Below are positions 22,498-34,310 of a stretch of DNA of 64,000 nucleotides, in pieces. Both the position numbers and the translations under genes were made by a program. Origin of the DNA: Eledone cirrhosa (taxonomy: Eukaryota; Mollusca; Cephalopoda; Octopoda; Eledonidae). Location of the stretch: the NCBI GenBank assembly GCA_964016885.1, contig OZ024743.1, positions 19,414,795 to 19,478,794 of the forward strand, read 5' to 3'. The notes under the pieces are model-generated. The model ran no database searches. It was not told the origin of the DNA and saw nothing but the letters and a program-made list of their open reading frames with translations. The stretch's first letter is position 1. Every line of letters begins with the position of its first letter.

Positions 22498-22724
22498 GAC
22501 CAGTGGTTGACTGCCAGGCTGCTGTTGGAGATGCTACTCATCATGATTGCCAAGCATGTGGTAGAGAATGTAAATCAGCAGGAGGGCTCAAACGACATGC
22601 AAAAGTACATGAACTCCAACCACAGCCGTCTATTCCCAGTGAATGTTTTGGTTGCCGACTCTGTGCAAAACATTTTAGATCATTGGCTGGGCTAAAAAGC
22701 CACATTCGATCGCAGCGCTGTTAA
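22485..22724 (+). pseudogene. Two-finger C2H2 fragment, probably a LINE ORF end
   Basis: The open frame has no ATG of its own and joins the mariner fragment directly. Finger 1 is CQACGRECKSAGGLKRHAKVH (positions C-x2-C-x12-H-x3-H). Finger 2 is CRLCAKHFRSLAGLKSHIRSQ plus a final RC (C2HC type). It ends with TAA at 22722-22724. Paired fingers of this kind close some invertebrate LINE proteins; a host zinc-finger exon is the alternative. The second finger's last ligand is Cys after five residues. Confidence 0.55.
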
Positions 22725-22854
22725 TTACTAACGTGTGTGTGTATATATGTGTTTATGAGTGTGCGTGTGTGTGTATATATATATATATATATGTATATTA
22801 TTATTGTTGTTGTTGTCGTTATTATTATTGTTGTTATTAAGTTTTTTTTCTCGT

Positions 22855-23590
22855 GCAATGGCCATACTCGATAACGAGGGGACAGCCATCATGTGTGAAT
22901 GTATGTGTATATGTATGTATGAGTGTATGTATGTATCAATATATATATGTATTTATGTCAGGTCACTCTTGAGTGCTACAGGGGACATGTAACCCAGTAC
23001 AACCTGTCGCATAATCGGTTCGTCGGCGACTAAAGCTGCAACCCCCACCAAGTTTACTTGGTGAGGAGGGGGATTTTGCACAACCTGCAGGACAAAGAAC
23101 AAAACCCGACAAAGGGCGGAAGAACTCATAAGAGTCAACGGCCATCCAAAAATGTGTAAATATGTCTATGCATATATATATGTATATATGTATATGCATG
23201 TGTGCATGCGTATGTATATCCGCGGAGACATAGAAATGGTCGGGCTGGATACCCGATCGCGCGTTTAAGTCACTGGGGGGTGAAGGACCCTTAGCCTTTG
23301 TCATGGCATTTTTCTAGGAGAAGGCAACTCAGGAAACTGGGATAACTCAAACATAAAACCTGCGACTCAGTAGTTACCGATGATGTTGAGCTTTTCTTCT
23401 TTTCGGGATATAGCTCCTTTCGCTCAGAGAGTAGGATTGGCTCAGTGCACAATCTTTCCTCACTTTAGAAAAAATCTTCACGTAGAGGCATTGCACGATA
23501 GGATTATTTAATAATTATTAATAATGTTATATCCTGTAATGGCCATACTCGATAACGAGGGGGCAGCTATCATGTATGTAAGTATGTATG
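22855..23590. repeat. Repeated 45-bp motif pair around an unidentified block
   Basis: AATGGCCATACTCGATAACG followed by AGGGG(A/G)CAGC occurs at 22857-22900 and 23538-23580, each running into ATGT-rich sequence. Between them is less AT-rich DNA (22960-23340) that I cannot name and that has no long frame. It may be two LINE tails or one composite repeat. Confidence 0.5.
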
Positions 23591-24008
23591 TCTAGATAGA
23601 TGGAGAGTTAGATATAGCCAAGTGAAAGTTATTCATTCTCGTCAGAAATAAACACACACACAACTAAACCATTTGATTTTGTGATATCGAAATAGAACGT
23701 GTTTTGCCATCCATTGCTATGACTTCGGACAATTCTTCTAATAGTAATTAAGAATCAGATTCCCAGAGGTTGTGCCGAAAATCTGCAAAGCTTCCAGATC
23801 ATGAATTCTGAATGTTTATTGTATTATAAGTACTGATGTTTCTGCGTCGGAATTATTTTCCCTTTTTTCTTTTGTATTAATATTAATGTTTCCTTCCAAA
23901 CGAGCATATAAGAACTTCTTTTATTTTATTTGTTTCTTTAAAGTTTCGACTTTGAAAAGTTTCCAATATAAATTACGAAAACATGAGGTTACCGAGAATG
24001 AGGAGGAT

Positions 24009-24009
<1 letters not shown>

Positions 24010-24058
<49 letters not shown>
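24010..24058. repeat. (AAT)n at T3 3' end
   Basis: About 16 AAT units. In T3 sense it reads (ATT)n directly after AATAAAGAAATC. Confidence 0.95.
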
Positions 24059-24060
<2 letters not shown>

Positions 24061-24310
24061 TTTCTTTATTAACCACAAGGGTTTACATAAAGTAGACATT
24101 AAGGACACTGCAGGACAATACAGGACGGTACAAATGGGCATTTCTGCGTGTAAAAAACAAAAACAGAGGATGTAACAAAAAAAATAACAATGAAAAATTT
24201 CCCAATAGGGGGGAGACTTCGGAGGGACATTTGTGGAGAAAGCCCAGTAAAAGGCCACAGTGACCCTGACCACCAAGGCAAGTGCCCTCTCCCAGTTTTC
24301 CACCTTTAAT

Positions 24311-25788
24311 TTACAGACACATACTCAGAGTAGGCCCATTCACTCGGGCCATTCTTGCCTCTCTCACCCATCTTTCAACGAAATGCTGGGAAGAGAGCAC
24401 TTCCCTTTCTACCCTGATTTTCCTTTTCAAATGAAATGTGAAAAAGTTAATCAGGGCATCACCGAAGAGGTAAGTGCTCGTCTTCGGCCCTTTCAAACGT
24501 GTCCACCATACTATCTCTTTCGCCATGGCCACCAGACAGATAAAAACTGCCTGCCCTTCCCGGCTATAGGAAGAGGGCGGGGCAATCCTCACGATGGACT
24601 CAGCTGATAGCTGGATCCGTCCCGCACGCGACAGCAGGTGTTCGACATAAACCCACAAGTCAGCAATGCTCGGACACTGGACGAGTGCCTGCAGGACGGT
24701 TTCGTCGCCCTGCGCGCATCTCGGACATGCCCGGCTGACGGCACCTCCATGCCTGTAGAGTTTATCCCGAACTGGCAAAGCTCCTCGGTAGCACTGCCAG
24801 GCCAGGGATTTCTGGAAGTTGTCCATAGGCCCCGGCCCGAAATTCTTCCGAAGAGATTGGCTAGTTGATTTTCGTCGACGCCTAGAGTTTCCCCAAGTAC
24901 GTCGTCGCTCTTCCCCTCCACTAATCCTCTATAGAACGCCAAGGTGGCGTTTCCACCGATCACATTGCCCGATTGGTCGAGGGCTGTGAGCGCCTGAAGA
25001 CATTCCAGTCTCCAAGCGCTCCCTCTCGGTCTTCGCTTGACCCAGGGCTGCAGCTCCGTCAAGGAGACGAGCTGGGGAAAGACGCGTCTAGCAAACGGAG
25101 ACCACATCTGATCACCGTCGAGGAAGAGGTGGAGATGTCGTAGCCTGAGCGCGTGTCTGGGCATCATTAGCCACGACATTCCCAGCCCTCCACGTAGCGG
25201 GTGTTGACAGCAGATGGACCGCCTGACCATCGGAGCGCGTCCCTTCCACAAGAAGCGAAAGAGCAAACGCTCCAGCCCAGTCAGGTGGGGCTTAGGACAA
25301 GGTACGACGGTCAGGCGGTAGTAGATGACGGACGCGATGTACGCGTTAGCCACCTCCGCTCGACCTTTCAGGGATACCTTCCTCTCGGCCCATTTCTGGG
25401 TGAGAGAAGCCACCCTGCTTGTCACCTCGTCCCAGTTTTTGTCCGTCTGGAGGTCTGGACCGAAACAGACCCCTAGCAATTTAACCGGTCCGTCCGTCCA
25501 GCGCCCGACGACGCTGTTGGACGGCATGGACCTGCCTCTCCAGGTGCCGAGCTGCAGGCCCATTGACTTTTCCTGGTTGATCGTGCTCCTGTCACCGCTT
25601 CGTATTCTCTTAGTGTAGTGCCGATTGCCTCGATGTGTTTGGCGTTCGACACCACTACGCTGACATCGTCCGCATATGCTGACACGGATCTTCCGCATCC
25701 TAGTTCGCGCGGGATCCCCCTCAACGTCTCCAGTTTGTGCAGTAATGGCTCGAGTGTCAATACCTACAAGAGGGACGAGAGGGGACAT
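24311..25788 (-). pseudogene. T3 ORF2, RT motif D onward and C-terminal region
   Basis: The first frame runs 25788 to 24589 and the end is completed in another frame, 24826-24311. Visible pieces are VKLLGVCFGPDLQTDKNWDE (motif E region), WAERKVSLKGRAEVANAYIA, RAPMVRRSICCQHPLRGGLG, the Cys/His cluster CPRCAQGDETVLQALVQC, and the end EREVLSSQHFVERWVREARM. A further frame (25473-25760) carries motif C, AYADDVSVVVSN. Frameshifts lie near 25590 and 24840. Confidence 0.78.
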
Positions 25789-26918
25789 CCTTGGCGGATC
25801 GAACGCATGATGTTGAACGGTTCCGAAAGGTGACCATTCACTCTCACTACAGAGGAGATGTCGCTGTGCATGGCAGCGATCCAGCCTCTGAAGACGGGCC
25901 CAAAGCCAGCCGCCCTCAGGACTGCCGATAGGTAACGATGATCGACCTTATCGAAAGCTTTCGACTGATCTAAATTGATCAAGGACCGACCCATGCCAGG
26001 TTCCCTAGCTACCCTCTCTACGATGTATCGCATGAGGTGGAGGTTGTCGTGGATGGATCTGTCGGGAATGGCGCATGTCTGCGCCTCTCCCACCAGACCA
26101 CCAACGACAAGCGCCAACCTCTTTGCTAGCACCTTGGCCAAAATCTTGAACTCTGTGTTTAGCAGAGTTATGGGCCTAACATTATCTATGTTATCCCCCT
26201 TGGTCGGATCCTTTCTCAGCAGGACCACAGCTCCTCGGCTCACAGAGCTGGGAATTCTCCCGTTCTGTTGCCAGTTGCAGTAGACGTCCGCCATGAGGCC
26301 TCCGAACAAGTCTCGCATCTGTAAGTAAAGTTCATAGAGCAGACCATCCAAACCAGGCGATTTACCCCTTGTGCAGCTAGTCATTTCCTCCCGTACTTCA
26401 GCGGCTGTTATCGGCTTTTCGCAACACTCCACCTCAGTGGCCGAGAGCCGCGGCAGTCCGTCGAGGTAGACACTAAAGTCCATCCCTCGATCCGGCCCGC
26501 CGCTTCCCCCGAACAACTAAGCGAAATGTCGCTGAAAAGCTTCACACATTTTCCCGGGATCGAGTAGCATGTGCCCGTCGTGATCCACCAAAGACCGGAT
26601 CGTGGCTTTGTTGCCACGGCGCGCCTCCGACACTCGGGCCCATTGAACGGCTTTCGTTCCCTCGTGTCTGAGAGCACGCACCCTAGCTCTGACAACGCAG
26701 CCTTCGTGCTTTGCATTGAAGAATTGGTTAAGGGCCAATTTCGCCGCAAGTCCGTCGGTTGCGATGCCTTTGCTAAGCGCCTCGTCTAATTTTCTAACTA
26801 ATTCTCCCTCTGCTCTATTTTTCTCTATTGCTAAAGCCTTATTAAACCTAATGGACTCTATTCTAATTGCTCTTTTCAGAGCAAACCACCACTTGTTGTT
26901 GACGATGGCCCCCGTCAA
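25764..26918 (-). pseudogene. T3 ORF2, RT fingers/palm part
   Basis: One frame is interrupted by TAG at 26517-26519 inside RHFA-stop-LFGGSG, where T2 has a coding codon. Blocks are KSPGLDGLLYELY, NVRPITLLNTEFKILAKVLA, DRSIHDNLHLMRYIVERV, LINLDQSKAFDKVDHRYL (motif A) and SIRQGCPLSSLL (motif B). The frame is lost right after motif B. Confidence 0.8.
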
Positions 26919-26929
26919 CGCCCGCTTAA

Positions 26930-27732
26930 CTAGTTCGCTAATCCGGTCTGTGTAGGCCTTGCGCGCTGGTAAGACGCGTTTAGCTTCCAGTAGCCGGGTC
27001 CTCGTCTATGAAGCCTATCTAAATCAAGCACACAGATCACAAATTTATGGTCCGTGTAGCTGACTATCTTGAATTGTGGACAGCCTATGCTAGACCTATC
27101 TATTTCTCTACAAAATACTCTATCTACATATGATCTGGAAGACCCTATGCGATTTGTCCAAGTCCACATTGGCACATTCGGGAAATCCAATCGGTACCTG
27201 TCAGACAGTTCAAAACGCCTGAGCAGGTTGGTGAGGCTCTTGCACCCTCCTCCCCTATCCGCTAATCCCACACAGTCCCAGCGTGCATCTAAGATCCCGT
27301 TCCAGTCGCCCACTAACACTAAAGAGCGGGACGTTCCAAGAAGGGTCTCCAGACGCAGAAAGAAATCAAGCCGCCCTGCTCCTGTCGGGGCATAGACGGC
27401 CACTAGCCTGAAAGCTTGCCCGTCTCTGCTGGTCACGTCTAGCACCACCAACTTACCTTCTGGGTCCAGGAAGATGGCCCGTATGGCGAGATCCAAACCT
27501 CTCCTAAAAAGCACAGCAAATCAGCCCCCCCCCCCGATCCCGGGCGGCTGGGAGATACGTACACATCGTAGCCGCCGAAGATCGGTGCAAAGGCCCGTGC
27601 TTCAGAGATTCTGGTCTCGCTGATGGCCACTACCTCTATGTTTAGTGACCTGAGGTCGTTGAGCAGGTGGCCCTGTTTCCATGACGACCCCAAGCCACGC
27701 GCATTTATGCTGCCTATTCTGAGTGAGGTCAT
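26930..27732 (-). pseudogene. T3 ORF2, APE-type endonuclease part
   Basis: It starts at the ATG at 27732 (MTSLRIGSINARGLGSSWKQ). Motifs: INARGL, AISETRI, VLVGDWNGILDARW, AVYAPTGAG, SRSYVDRVF and YTDHKFV. An 11-base C run at 27525-27535, in the codons for the Gly-rich SGGG loop, shifts the frame. A second frame starts within that region and runs to 26930. A further frameshift breaks the join to the RT part. Confidence 0.8.
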
Positions 27733-27769
27733 GTTGAAATGGAGTGGAAAAGATGGGAAAGACCACTTA

Positions 27770-29700
27770 CCTTACTTCTCGTAGAGGAAGGATGGTTTGC
27801 CTATCCTTTGCACTGCTTGTGGCCTCCTCCGGAAGGATGTCCTTATAAATCCTCCTGGAGAGTGTTTGTCGGAAGTCTCCGATGTCTTTGGGGAATTGTT
27901 GTTTTAGTGTCGTGTACGTTTTCTGTGCGATGCGAGTGATTTGAATGTGTGGAGGTGGTGTTCACTTTGGGGTTGTTGTGTAGTCTTTTTATGTGATGCT
28001 GGTGTTGTGTTGCATGTAGTGTAATAATTGGTTGTTGTTCAAATTTAATGCTGTGTAGTGTGTATCGTTTTGGTTGTTTTGTTTTGTTTGCGTTTGTTGT
28101 GGGTTTGTTTCTGTTACGCTTTTTGGTGACTTTTGTGGTGTTGGTGATGGTGGTGTTGGGGTTAATGATGGTGAACTGTTGGTGTTTGTGGTGATGGGGT
28201 TGGTGATGCTGGTGTGGATGGTGGCATACCTGTCTTAACTTTCTTGTTCGATAATTTATTTGTTTCCCTCTGTATTTTGTTTTTGGAGGGGGAAGGAAGA
28301 GAATTTTTTCTTTTTTGGTTTCTTTTTTTTCTTTTTTCCTGATACTCGTTGTCACAATCTGTCTCCAGTTGCGATAAGCTGGGGAGTGGAAAATCCTCCA
28401 CAGGCGTTGGGTTTGGTTGTGGTGTGGTGGATGGTGTAGGCGCTGGTGCTAGTTCTGGGGCGTTGAGTGGTGGTGGTGTTGCTTTTGCTACTGTTGCTGG
28501 GGTTGTTACTGTTACAGTTGCTTCTGTTGTTGCTGCTACAGTTGTTGCTGCCATTTCTGCTGCTGGTGGTGTTGATCGTTGAGTCACTGGGGTGGGTAAG
28601 AGACGTGGCCCCAACCTTTTAACCTCCTGATGGCAGAAAGCCCCTAGGTGGGTACTTCACCACAAACGACAAACCTAGGTCTTCTGCCCTCGACGATTAC
28701 GGTGAGGTGGCGCCGTCAGTGAGGTCTATTACCTCTGGGATCTCCTCAATGCTTTTATGGTCCGCTTGGATCAGGAGCTCCATCCCAGATCCGCACCAGT
28801 TTTGCTATTTCCATTTTGTTTTGCTATTTCTGTTATTTTGGTGTTGGCCTCGATGCCAGCGAGGACGGCAGCCATTAGCCAGGGAATTTCGATGGCTGGT
28901 GGAACGTGGGTCACCCTGATCTTCACAAGTCTCTGGCCACAATAGCTTGGGATGAGTGTGAAGTCGCCACTTCTTAATGGGGCCATGGAGTGTTCTCTAG
29001 CCTCCTGTGGTGTTTCAAAGAACACGCCCACGGTTCCATACTTCTGCCCACGTCTGATGTGGGGTTTTTTTGCCCACACATGTCCCAAAGCTTTTTGGAT
29101 TTGGGACTCGGATGCCCGTTCCACTCGGCGCGATTTTATGTTAATTGTCCGATAAGATACGGTGCATAGGCGACGTTGCTCCATTTGATTAGGTGATGGG
29201 TGAGGCTGACCCTGTACTCATCTTTCTTTACCATTCCTTTGGCTTCTTCTAATTCATCCTGAGTTACCTGGATCGCTTCGCACGTTTTTGCTACTCTGAC
29301 AAAACTCAGGGTAGTTTTCTTAATTTCATTGTTGCTGTTGTTGTTATCGTTATTTTTGCTATTGTTAATTTTAGTTTCAGTTGTGGTGGTGTGGCGTCAG
29401 TGGTGTTCGGTGTGGAAGAGTTCATTTTGGTTGAATTCATTTCAATATCACCAGTTAATTTATTTTTTTCTTTTGTTTCTGTTGTCGCTGTGGTGGTGGT
29501 CGGGGTGGTGGTGGTGGTGGCGGGTTAACACCTGCAGTCATTGGTAATGGCGGGAAATGAACGTCTACCTGAGACTATTTTAAAATAGTGCTAATGCTTA
29601 CAATTCCAGTGTTGGCAAACGTAGCAATATTTACAATGGTGTTGTCGGTGTGAGGTGTTGGATTGTGAGGAAGGAGTGACTCTGAGTCATCCATGATTTT
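27770..29700 (-). pseudogene. T3 ORF1, decayed
   Basis: The order matches the T5 copy. An N-terminal ATG lies near 29695 (MDDSESLL), followed by a Thr-rich stretch. A 29184-28771 frame has QKYGTVGVFFETPQEAREHS and SYCGQRLVKIRVTHVPPAIE. The knuckle region near 28620-28690 is damaged. Pro/Thr/Ala-rich and Lys-rich tails lie at 28614-28162 and 28355-27843. It ends at TAA within AAGGTAAGTGG. It is broken by several indels. Confidence 0.65.
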
Positions 29701-29744
29701 TCAAAGAAAATTTTTGTTTGATAATTATAAAAAGTTTAAATTTT

Positions 29745-29757
29745 GGGCTCAAGGCCC
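29745..29757 (-). promoter_or_regulatory. T3 leader hairpin
   Basis: In sense GGGCCTTGAGCCC forms a four-pair stem with a five-base loop about 50 nt before the ORF1 ATG, followed by similar small stems upstream (TCCGAAAAGGA). The matching T5 stem is GGGCCTTGTGCCC at 45496-45508. Confidence 0.4.
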
Positions 29758-29908
29758 CAATATGTTTGAGTGTCCTTTTCGGAAATCAATGTATGTGCAC
29801 TTATATACACTTAACAATAAAAATGTTTCATAAATGGCAATTTTAAACAACTGAAAATAACAAACCTTTGCGGAGCTCACGATGATACGATTTACTACGT
29901 AGGTCGCC

Positions 29909-29930
29909 AATAATAATAATAATAATAATA
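29909..29930. repeat. (AAT)n between T3 and R4-B 5' ends
   Basis: A short tract of about seven units separating two diverging LINEs. Confidence 0.95.
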
Positions 29931-30646
29931 TGATTTTTACTTATTTAAAACAACTGTGATAGAATAATTCTTATTACAAATGAAGTATTATATTACAGTT
30001 GAACGCTCACTTTACGGCATAGGGCCCCAATATTTAATATTTAATTTAGGATCAGAAATGTTATAGTCGAAAAAGAGAAAAATTGCAACACCACCACCGC
30101 CACCATCACCACTACCACGCCAAAAACTCTAGTCTAGTTACCTCAACTTCTATTTCTACTTCAACTTGAACACCATCACTACAGTACTACGATCACATCA
30201 CCACCACCACTGCCTCATTATCGCTACCACCGCTATTCTCTCCCACTACCTCCTGCTAAGACATGCATCGTAGTACCCCCACTAAAAGAGGAAGGCATCA
30301 AAAGATATAAATAGACTGATTTGATGACCCGGTCAAAAATCAATAAAACAAAAATCAAAATCAAAACAAAACAGCACAGCAGCAACGAAAAACGTAAAGA
30401 AAAGAAAAATGAAAAGAAAAACAAACAGACAGACAAAGAAGAAAAAAAAAAAACTAAGTCAGACATTCAAACACATTACAATGAATCTTATGCTTACTCT
30501 TTTTGGGGTTTTTTTTACCTATTTGTTTGTTTGATTATTTATGTTCGTCTACAGCGTGATAGTGCCACACTAAAACAACCGGAGGTGATGAAATCACCGC
30601 TGGTTATGTAACCATGCATTCACCACGCCTCGATAAGAGAGTTTAA

Positions 30647-31174
30647 ATGTCGAACCTAAACAGTTGGAATAACGGTGAAGTGGAGACTGGAATGTCATGT
30701 GACAGACTCTCATCCAGCCGGTGCTCCCTGGCTCAGCAGCAGGGACCTGGCTGTCAACCAAATACTGCTGGTGTCGGAGGAAGAAGAAGAAGGAAAGGGA
30801 CCAGAACCAACTGGACGAAAGAATTGAATAGAACTGTTATGCAATGTTACCTGAAGTGTAACCCCAAGGAGACAGACTATAGGAAACGGATGCATAACAT
30901 CTGGAACGATATTGGTCTATTTAAATTAGATGAACAAAAATTGGCCGGGCACGCTCGGGTAATAAGAATTAATGGGTGGATAAGCGAGCTGGAACTGGAG
31001 GAACTGAGCAGAGAGATTAGGTTGGTAATGGAGAGTGGTGTATGCCAGACAAAAGAGCCAGTGGGAAATGAAGGTGAAGAGGTTGAGAGAACAGAGGAAC
31101 CATCCGAAGCAGACAATGATCTGAATGCTGAAATAAATAATACCTGGAACAAAGAACGGCCATTGAAGAGATGA
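30647..31174 (+). pseudogene. R4-B ORF, N-terminal part
   Basis: 175 residues from the ATG at 30647. After an RRRRKGTRTNWTKELNRTVM region (W-T-x-E-x-N signature of R4-clade N termini), a block QCYLKCNPKETDYRKRMHNI and W.DIGLFKLDEQKLAGHARV follows. An acidic stretch (EEVERTEEPSEADND) leads to a premature end. R4-F reads straight through this point, so a 1-bp deletion in B creates an ATGA overlap with the next frame. Confidence 0.7.
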
Positions 31175-31572
31175 ATGCTGACGGGCTAGGACAAGATTTG
31201 GTTGATATCCTAAACTTAGTGTTAGATGAATTGAACAATGATAGTGGGAAACCTATGAACCTAAGATTTGTAGACATGAAAAAGTTAAAAGAAACAACAG
31301 CTAAGGTAGACAAAGTCATCTCATACCTTGAGGCGAGGAGCCTTCACCAGTACAACAATATCCTCAAAGCAACAGCAAATGCCGTGAGGAAATTACTTGG
31401 CATAAAAGCGAGAGGAAACAACAAACAAGAAAGATCAGAACATTGGTGGAAGAAACGACTGAATGGTCAAATCAAGGAAATAAGAAAAGACATTGGAAAG
31501 CTTGAGTCCCTACTGAATGGGACACTAAAAAACATACACACAAAAAAGACTGGAAATAAAGTACAAAACTAG
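31171..31572 (+). pseudogene. R4-B ORF, linker before RT
   Basis: Continues the protein after the frameshift: DILNLVLDELNNDSGKPMNL, ARSLHQYNNILKATANAVRK and WWKKRLNGQIKEIRKDIGKL. It ends by another frameshift near 31550. The same segment is in frame with the N terminus in R4-F. Confidence 0.7.
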
Positions 31573-33015
31573 GAGGAAAATGCTAAATATTATCATAGAG
31601 GAACTGAAGCAACGCATTGTAACAAAGAGTGCAAACATTAGGCGATACGAGAACAGAGTCTGTCAGTATAGACAGAACCGCATGTTTTACAACAACCAGA
31701 AGATGTTGTTTGGATAGTTTGAAAGGAAAGAAAGAGGCAACGACTTGATCCCTGAGGCGGAACAAAGTAAGACATTCTGGAGAGGAATATGGGATCAGGA
31801 TGTTAAACATAATGACCAGGCAGTGTGGATTGAGACAGTACAAAAGGAGATTAGTGAACAGGCACACCAACATACTGATTTTAGTATCACAGTTGAAACT
31901 CTTAAGGGGCAGGCCAAAAAGCTAACCAACTGGAAATCACCAGGCCCACATGGTGTGCAAAATATAACATGGTGTGCAAAATATAACATCCCTCCACCCG
32001 AAACTGACAACCATGTTCAATGACTGCTTGATGTCAGGTGAGGTACCAGAGTAGTTGACAAAAGGTACCACAGTTCTGGTAATGAAAGACCGAATCAAGG
32101 GTAATGATGTTACCAATTATAGACCTATCACATGTCTGTCCGTAATGTGGAAACTGTTGTCAAGCATTATGTCTGAGGAAATCTACCATCACCTTCACAC
32201 AAACAACTTGTTACCGGACGAACAGAAAGGATGCCGAAAGAAGTCCCGTGGTACAAAGGACCAGTTACTTATTGATAAGATGGTAATGAGGAATTGCAAG
32301 AGGAGACACACTGGTCTTGCCATGGGATGGATAGACTACAAAAAGGCATTTACCATGGTGCCTCATTCTTGGATCACCAAAATCCTAGAGATCTTCAAGG
32401 TGGCAGATAACATCAGACAGTTGTTGGGCAAAAGTTTACAGTCCTGGAAAACAGAGGTAACATCGGCTGGAAAATCCTTGGGAGCCGTGAAGATCAAGAG
32501 AGGTATCTTCCAGGGAGATAGTCTGTCCCCTCTGTGTTTGTCCTTGCCCTGATGCCCCTGACCATTATACTGCGAATAGTTAGAGCAGGATATAAGTTGG
32601 GAAAGGGAGAGCTTACCACCAATCACTCCCTCTTCATGGACGATCTTAAGCTCTTCGGGAGTGAGAAGGAGTTGGATGTGCTTGTTGACACTGTCCGTAT
32701 TTTCAGCAATGATATATGTATGCAATTTGGTATTAGTAAGTGTGGAGTCCTTGTGATGAAGAGGGGTAAAATGAGCAGAAGCAACGGAATCCAGGTACCA
32801 ACTGGTGAGATGATAAAGGAAATTGACACTGAAGAAGGATACAAGTATTTGGGTGTTCTGGAGGCCATAAAGAACAAAAAAATGAAGGAATTGATAAGAT
32901 CTGAATACATTCGGAGAGTAAGGATCGTATTAACATCAAAGCTTAACAGTAGGAATGCCATAAGTGCAGTAAATTCCCGAGCTGTGTCTATTATTAGGTA
33001 CAGTGCGTGAATTCT
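31573..33015 (+). pseudogene. R4-B ORF, reverse transcriptase
   Basis: RT of the RLE-bearing LINE type. Pieces: LTNWKSPGP (block 1), [20 protein letters not shown] (block 2), [37 protein letters not shown] (motif A, Thr where R4-F has Asp after AF), GIFQGDSLSPL (motif B), SLFMDDLKLFGS (motif C, FMDD) and EEGYKYLGVLE (motif E). Lesions: an in-frame TAG near 31717, a 20-bp tandem duplication at about 31950-31989, a TAG near 32052, a frameshift near 32535 and a stop at 33008. Confidence 0.8.
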
Positions 33016-34065
33016 GAGATGGAATGTTGATGAACAAAAAGAAATGGATAGGAAGACTAGGAAGCTATTGACTATCTACAACATGTTCCACAAGAGGAGT
33101 GATGTTGATAGACTCTACTTAAGGAGATCTGAGGGTTGAAGAGGTCTTATCAGCATAGAGGACTGTGTTCATATGGAGAAAAACAACCTACACAAATACG
33201 TGACTGATAGTAAGGAGCCAATGCTCAGAATTGTACTGAAGGAGAGGACAATAGACCAGGGGATGTCCAAGGAGGAAATAACAACAAGGAGAAAGAGCAG
33301 CCTTCATGAAAAATCCCTACATAGTACCTTCTTTGAGAAAACTGAATTCAGAGATCCACAGACATGGAACTGGTTGAAAAGAGGAGTCCTTAAAAAGGGG
33401 ACACAAGGAATGCTAATGGCTGCGCAAGAGCTGGGACTCAAAACGAAGTGGCTGAAACACCATATTTACAAGGAGGAGGCTAGCCCACTGTGCAGGATCT
33501 GTGGAGAGAGAGAGAGGAGACTGTGGCTCACATTGTATCCGAGTGTAAATACCTAGCGCAGACTCACTATAAAGACTGGAGACATGATGTGATAGGCAGG
33601 GTGATCCACTGTCACCTATGCAAAGTAAACAATTTACCACATTCTGAGAAGTGGTATGATCATAAGCCATAGTCGGTGATAGAAAACGATCAGGTGAAGG
33701 TGCTATGGGATTTTAGGATACAGACGGACAAGAAATTGGAACACAATAGGCCTGACCTGGTTGTTTTGGACAATGAAAAAAGATCGTGCCTGATTGTAGA
33801 TGTAGCCTGCCCATTTGACACGAGATTGCTAGAAAAGGAGAGGGAGAAAATTAACCGATACCAGGGCTTAAAGTGGGAGGTAAAAAGGATTTGGAACTGC
33901 CATGAAGTCAGAGTCATCCCGATTATCATAGGCGCACTAGGTACTATCTCAAAGAGTTTCCAAGGATGGTTAAAGAAAATTTGTCCAGCCCCGCCTTTTG
34001 GAAAACTTCAAAAGGCATGCTTGCTGGGAACAGCAAGAACCCTCCGATACGTTCTGAATATCTGA
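33016..34065 (+). pseudogene. R4-B ORF, CCHC motif and restriction-like endonuclease
   Basis: The thumb region is followed by a CCHC motif CRICGEREETVAHIVSEC, split by a frameshift at about 33510. The endonuclease core VLWDFRIQTDKKLEHNRPDL, then LIVDVACPFDTRL, has the R-PD-(x12-14)-D arrangement of R2/R4-type endonucleases. It continues VIPIIIGALGTI and stops at 34065. One in-frame TAG at 33670 precedes the endonuclease. This domain would cut target DNA; the APE domain of neighbouring T elements is unrelated. Confidence 0.8.
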
Positions 34066-34138
34066 GGCTGCATGTAGTGGCTTGATATTCATTTCAACAC
34101 ACTTTCCAGTTAAATAACATCAATGAATGAGACTCAAA

Positions 34139-34139
<1 letters not shown>

Positions 34140-34184
<45 letters not shown>
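34140..34184. repeat. (AAT)n between R4-B and T4 3' ends
   Basis: About 15 units; the 3' ends of a plus-strand R4-like and a minus-strand Tx1-like element meet here. Confidence 0.95.
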
Positions 34185-34185
<1 letters not shown>

Positions 34186-34310
34186 GTTTCCTTATTGGCC
34201 ACAAGCGCTGACACGAAGTAAAACATTAGAGACCAGGGCAAGCGCCATCTCTCACTTTTCCCACTCCTCAGTCTACAGGCGTATACTCAGAGCGGGCCTG
34301 TTCACTCGGA

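Larger units (their letters stand above)
24059..29908 (-). mobile_element. T3: full-length Tx1-like LINE in (AAT)n
   Basis: About 5.85 kb, both ends flush with AAT repeats (24010-24058; 29909-29930). The structure is 5'UTR, ORF1 (about 27775-29700), ORF2 endonuclease (26930-27732), RT and C-terminal region (24311-26918), then a 3'UTR. It is very similar in sequence to T5 throughout, including the 5' end (GGCGACCTACGTAGTAAATC in sense). The 3' end is GTGGTTAATAAAGAAATC then ATT repeats. There are several frameshifts and one nonsense codon, so it is not autonomous now. Confidence 0.8.
29931..34139 (+). mobile_element. R4-B: Dong/R4-like LINE in (AAT)n
   Basis: A LINE of about 4.2 kb on the plus strand, with AAT repeats on both sides. 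It has a 5'UTR of about 700 bp rich in CCACCA and A runs, then one long ORF now split by indels: an N-terminal W-T-x-E domain, RT, a CCHC motif and a C-terminal restriction-like endonuclease (PD-type). There is no APE domain, which sets it apart from T elements. Dong of silkworm, the type member of this clade, is known to insert into (TAA)n, and the same target is seen here. The 3' end is GAGACTCAAAG then AATAAT. Confidence 0.8.

Noticed and set aside
30321..30611. Lys-rich frame in the R4-B 5'UTR as an extra ORF
   Set aside because: It comes from A-rich leader DNA, and the R4-F leader at the same place does not keep it as a matching frame.
29931..34139. Two separate proteins in R4-B from the ATGA overlap at 31171-31174
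   Set aside because: R4-F reads through this point in one frame, so the overlap is a frameshift in R4-B rather than a designed coupling.
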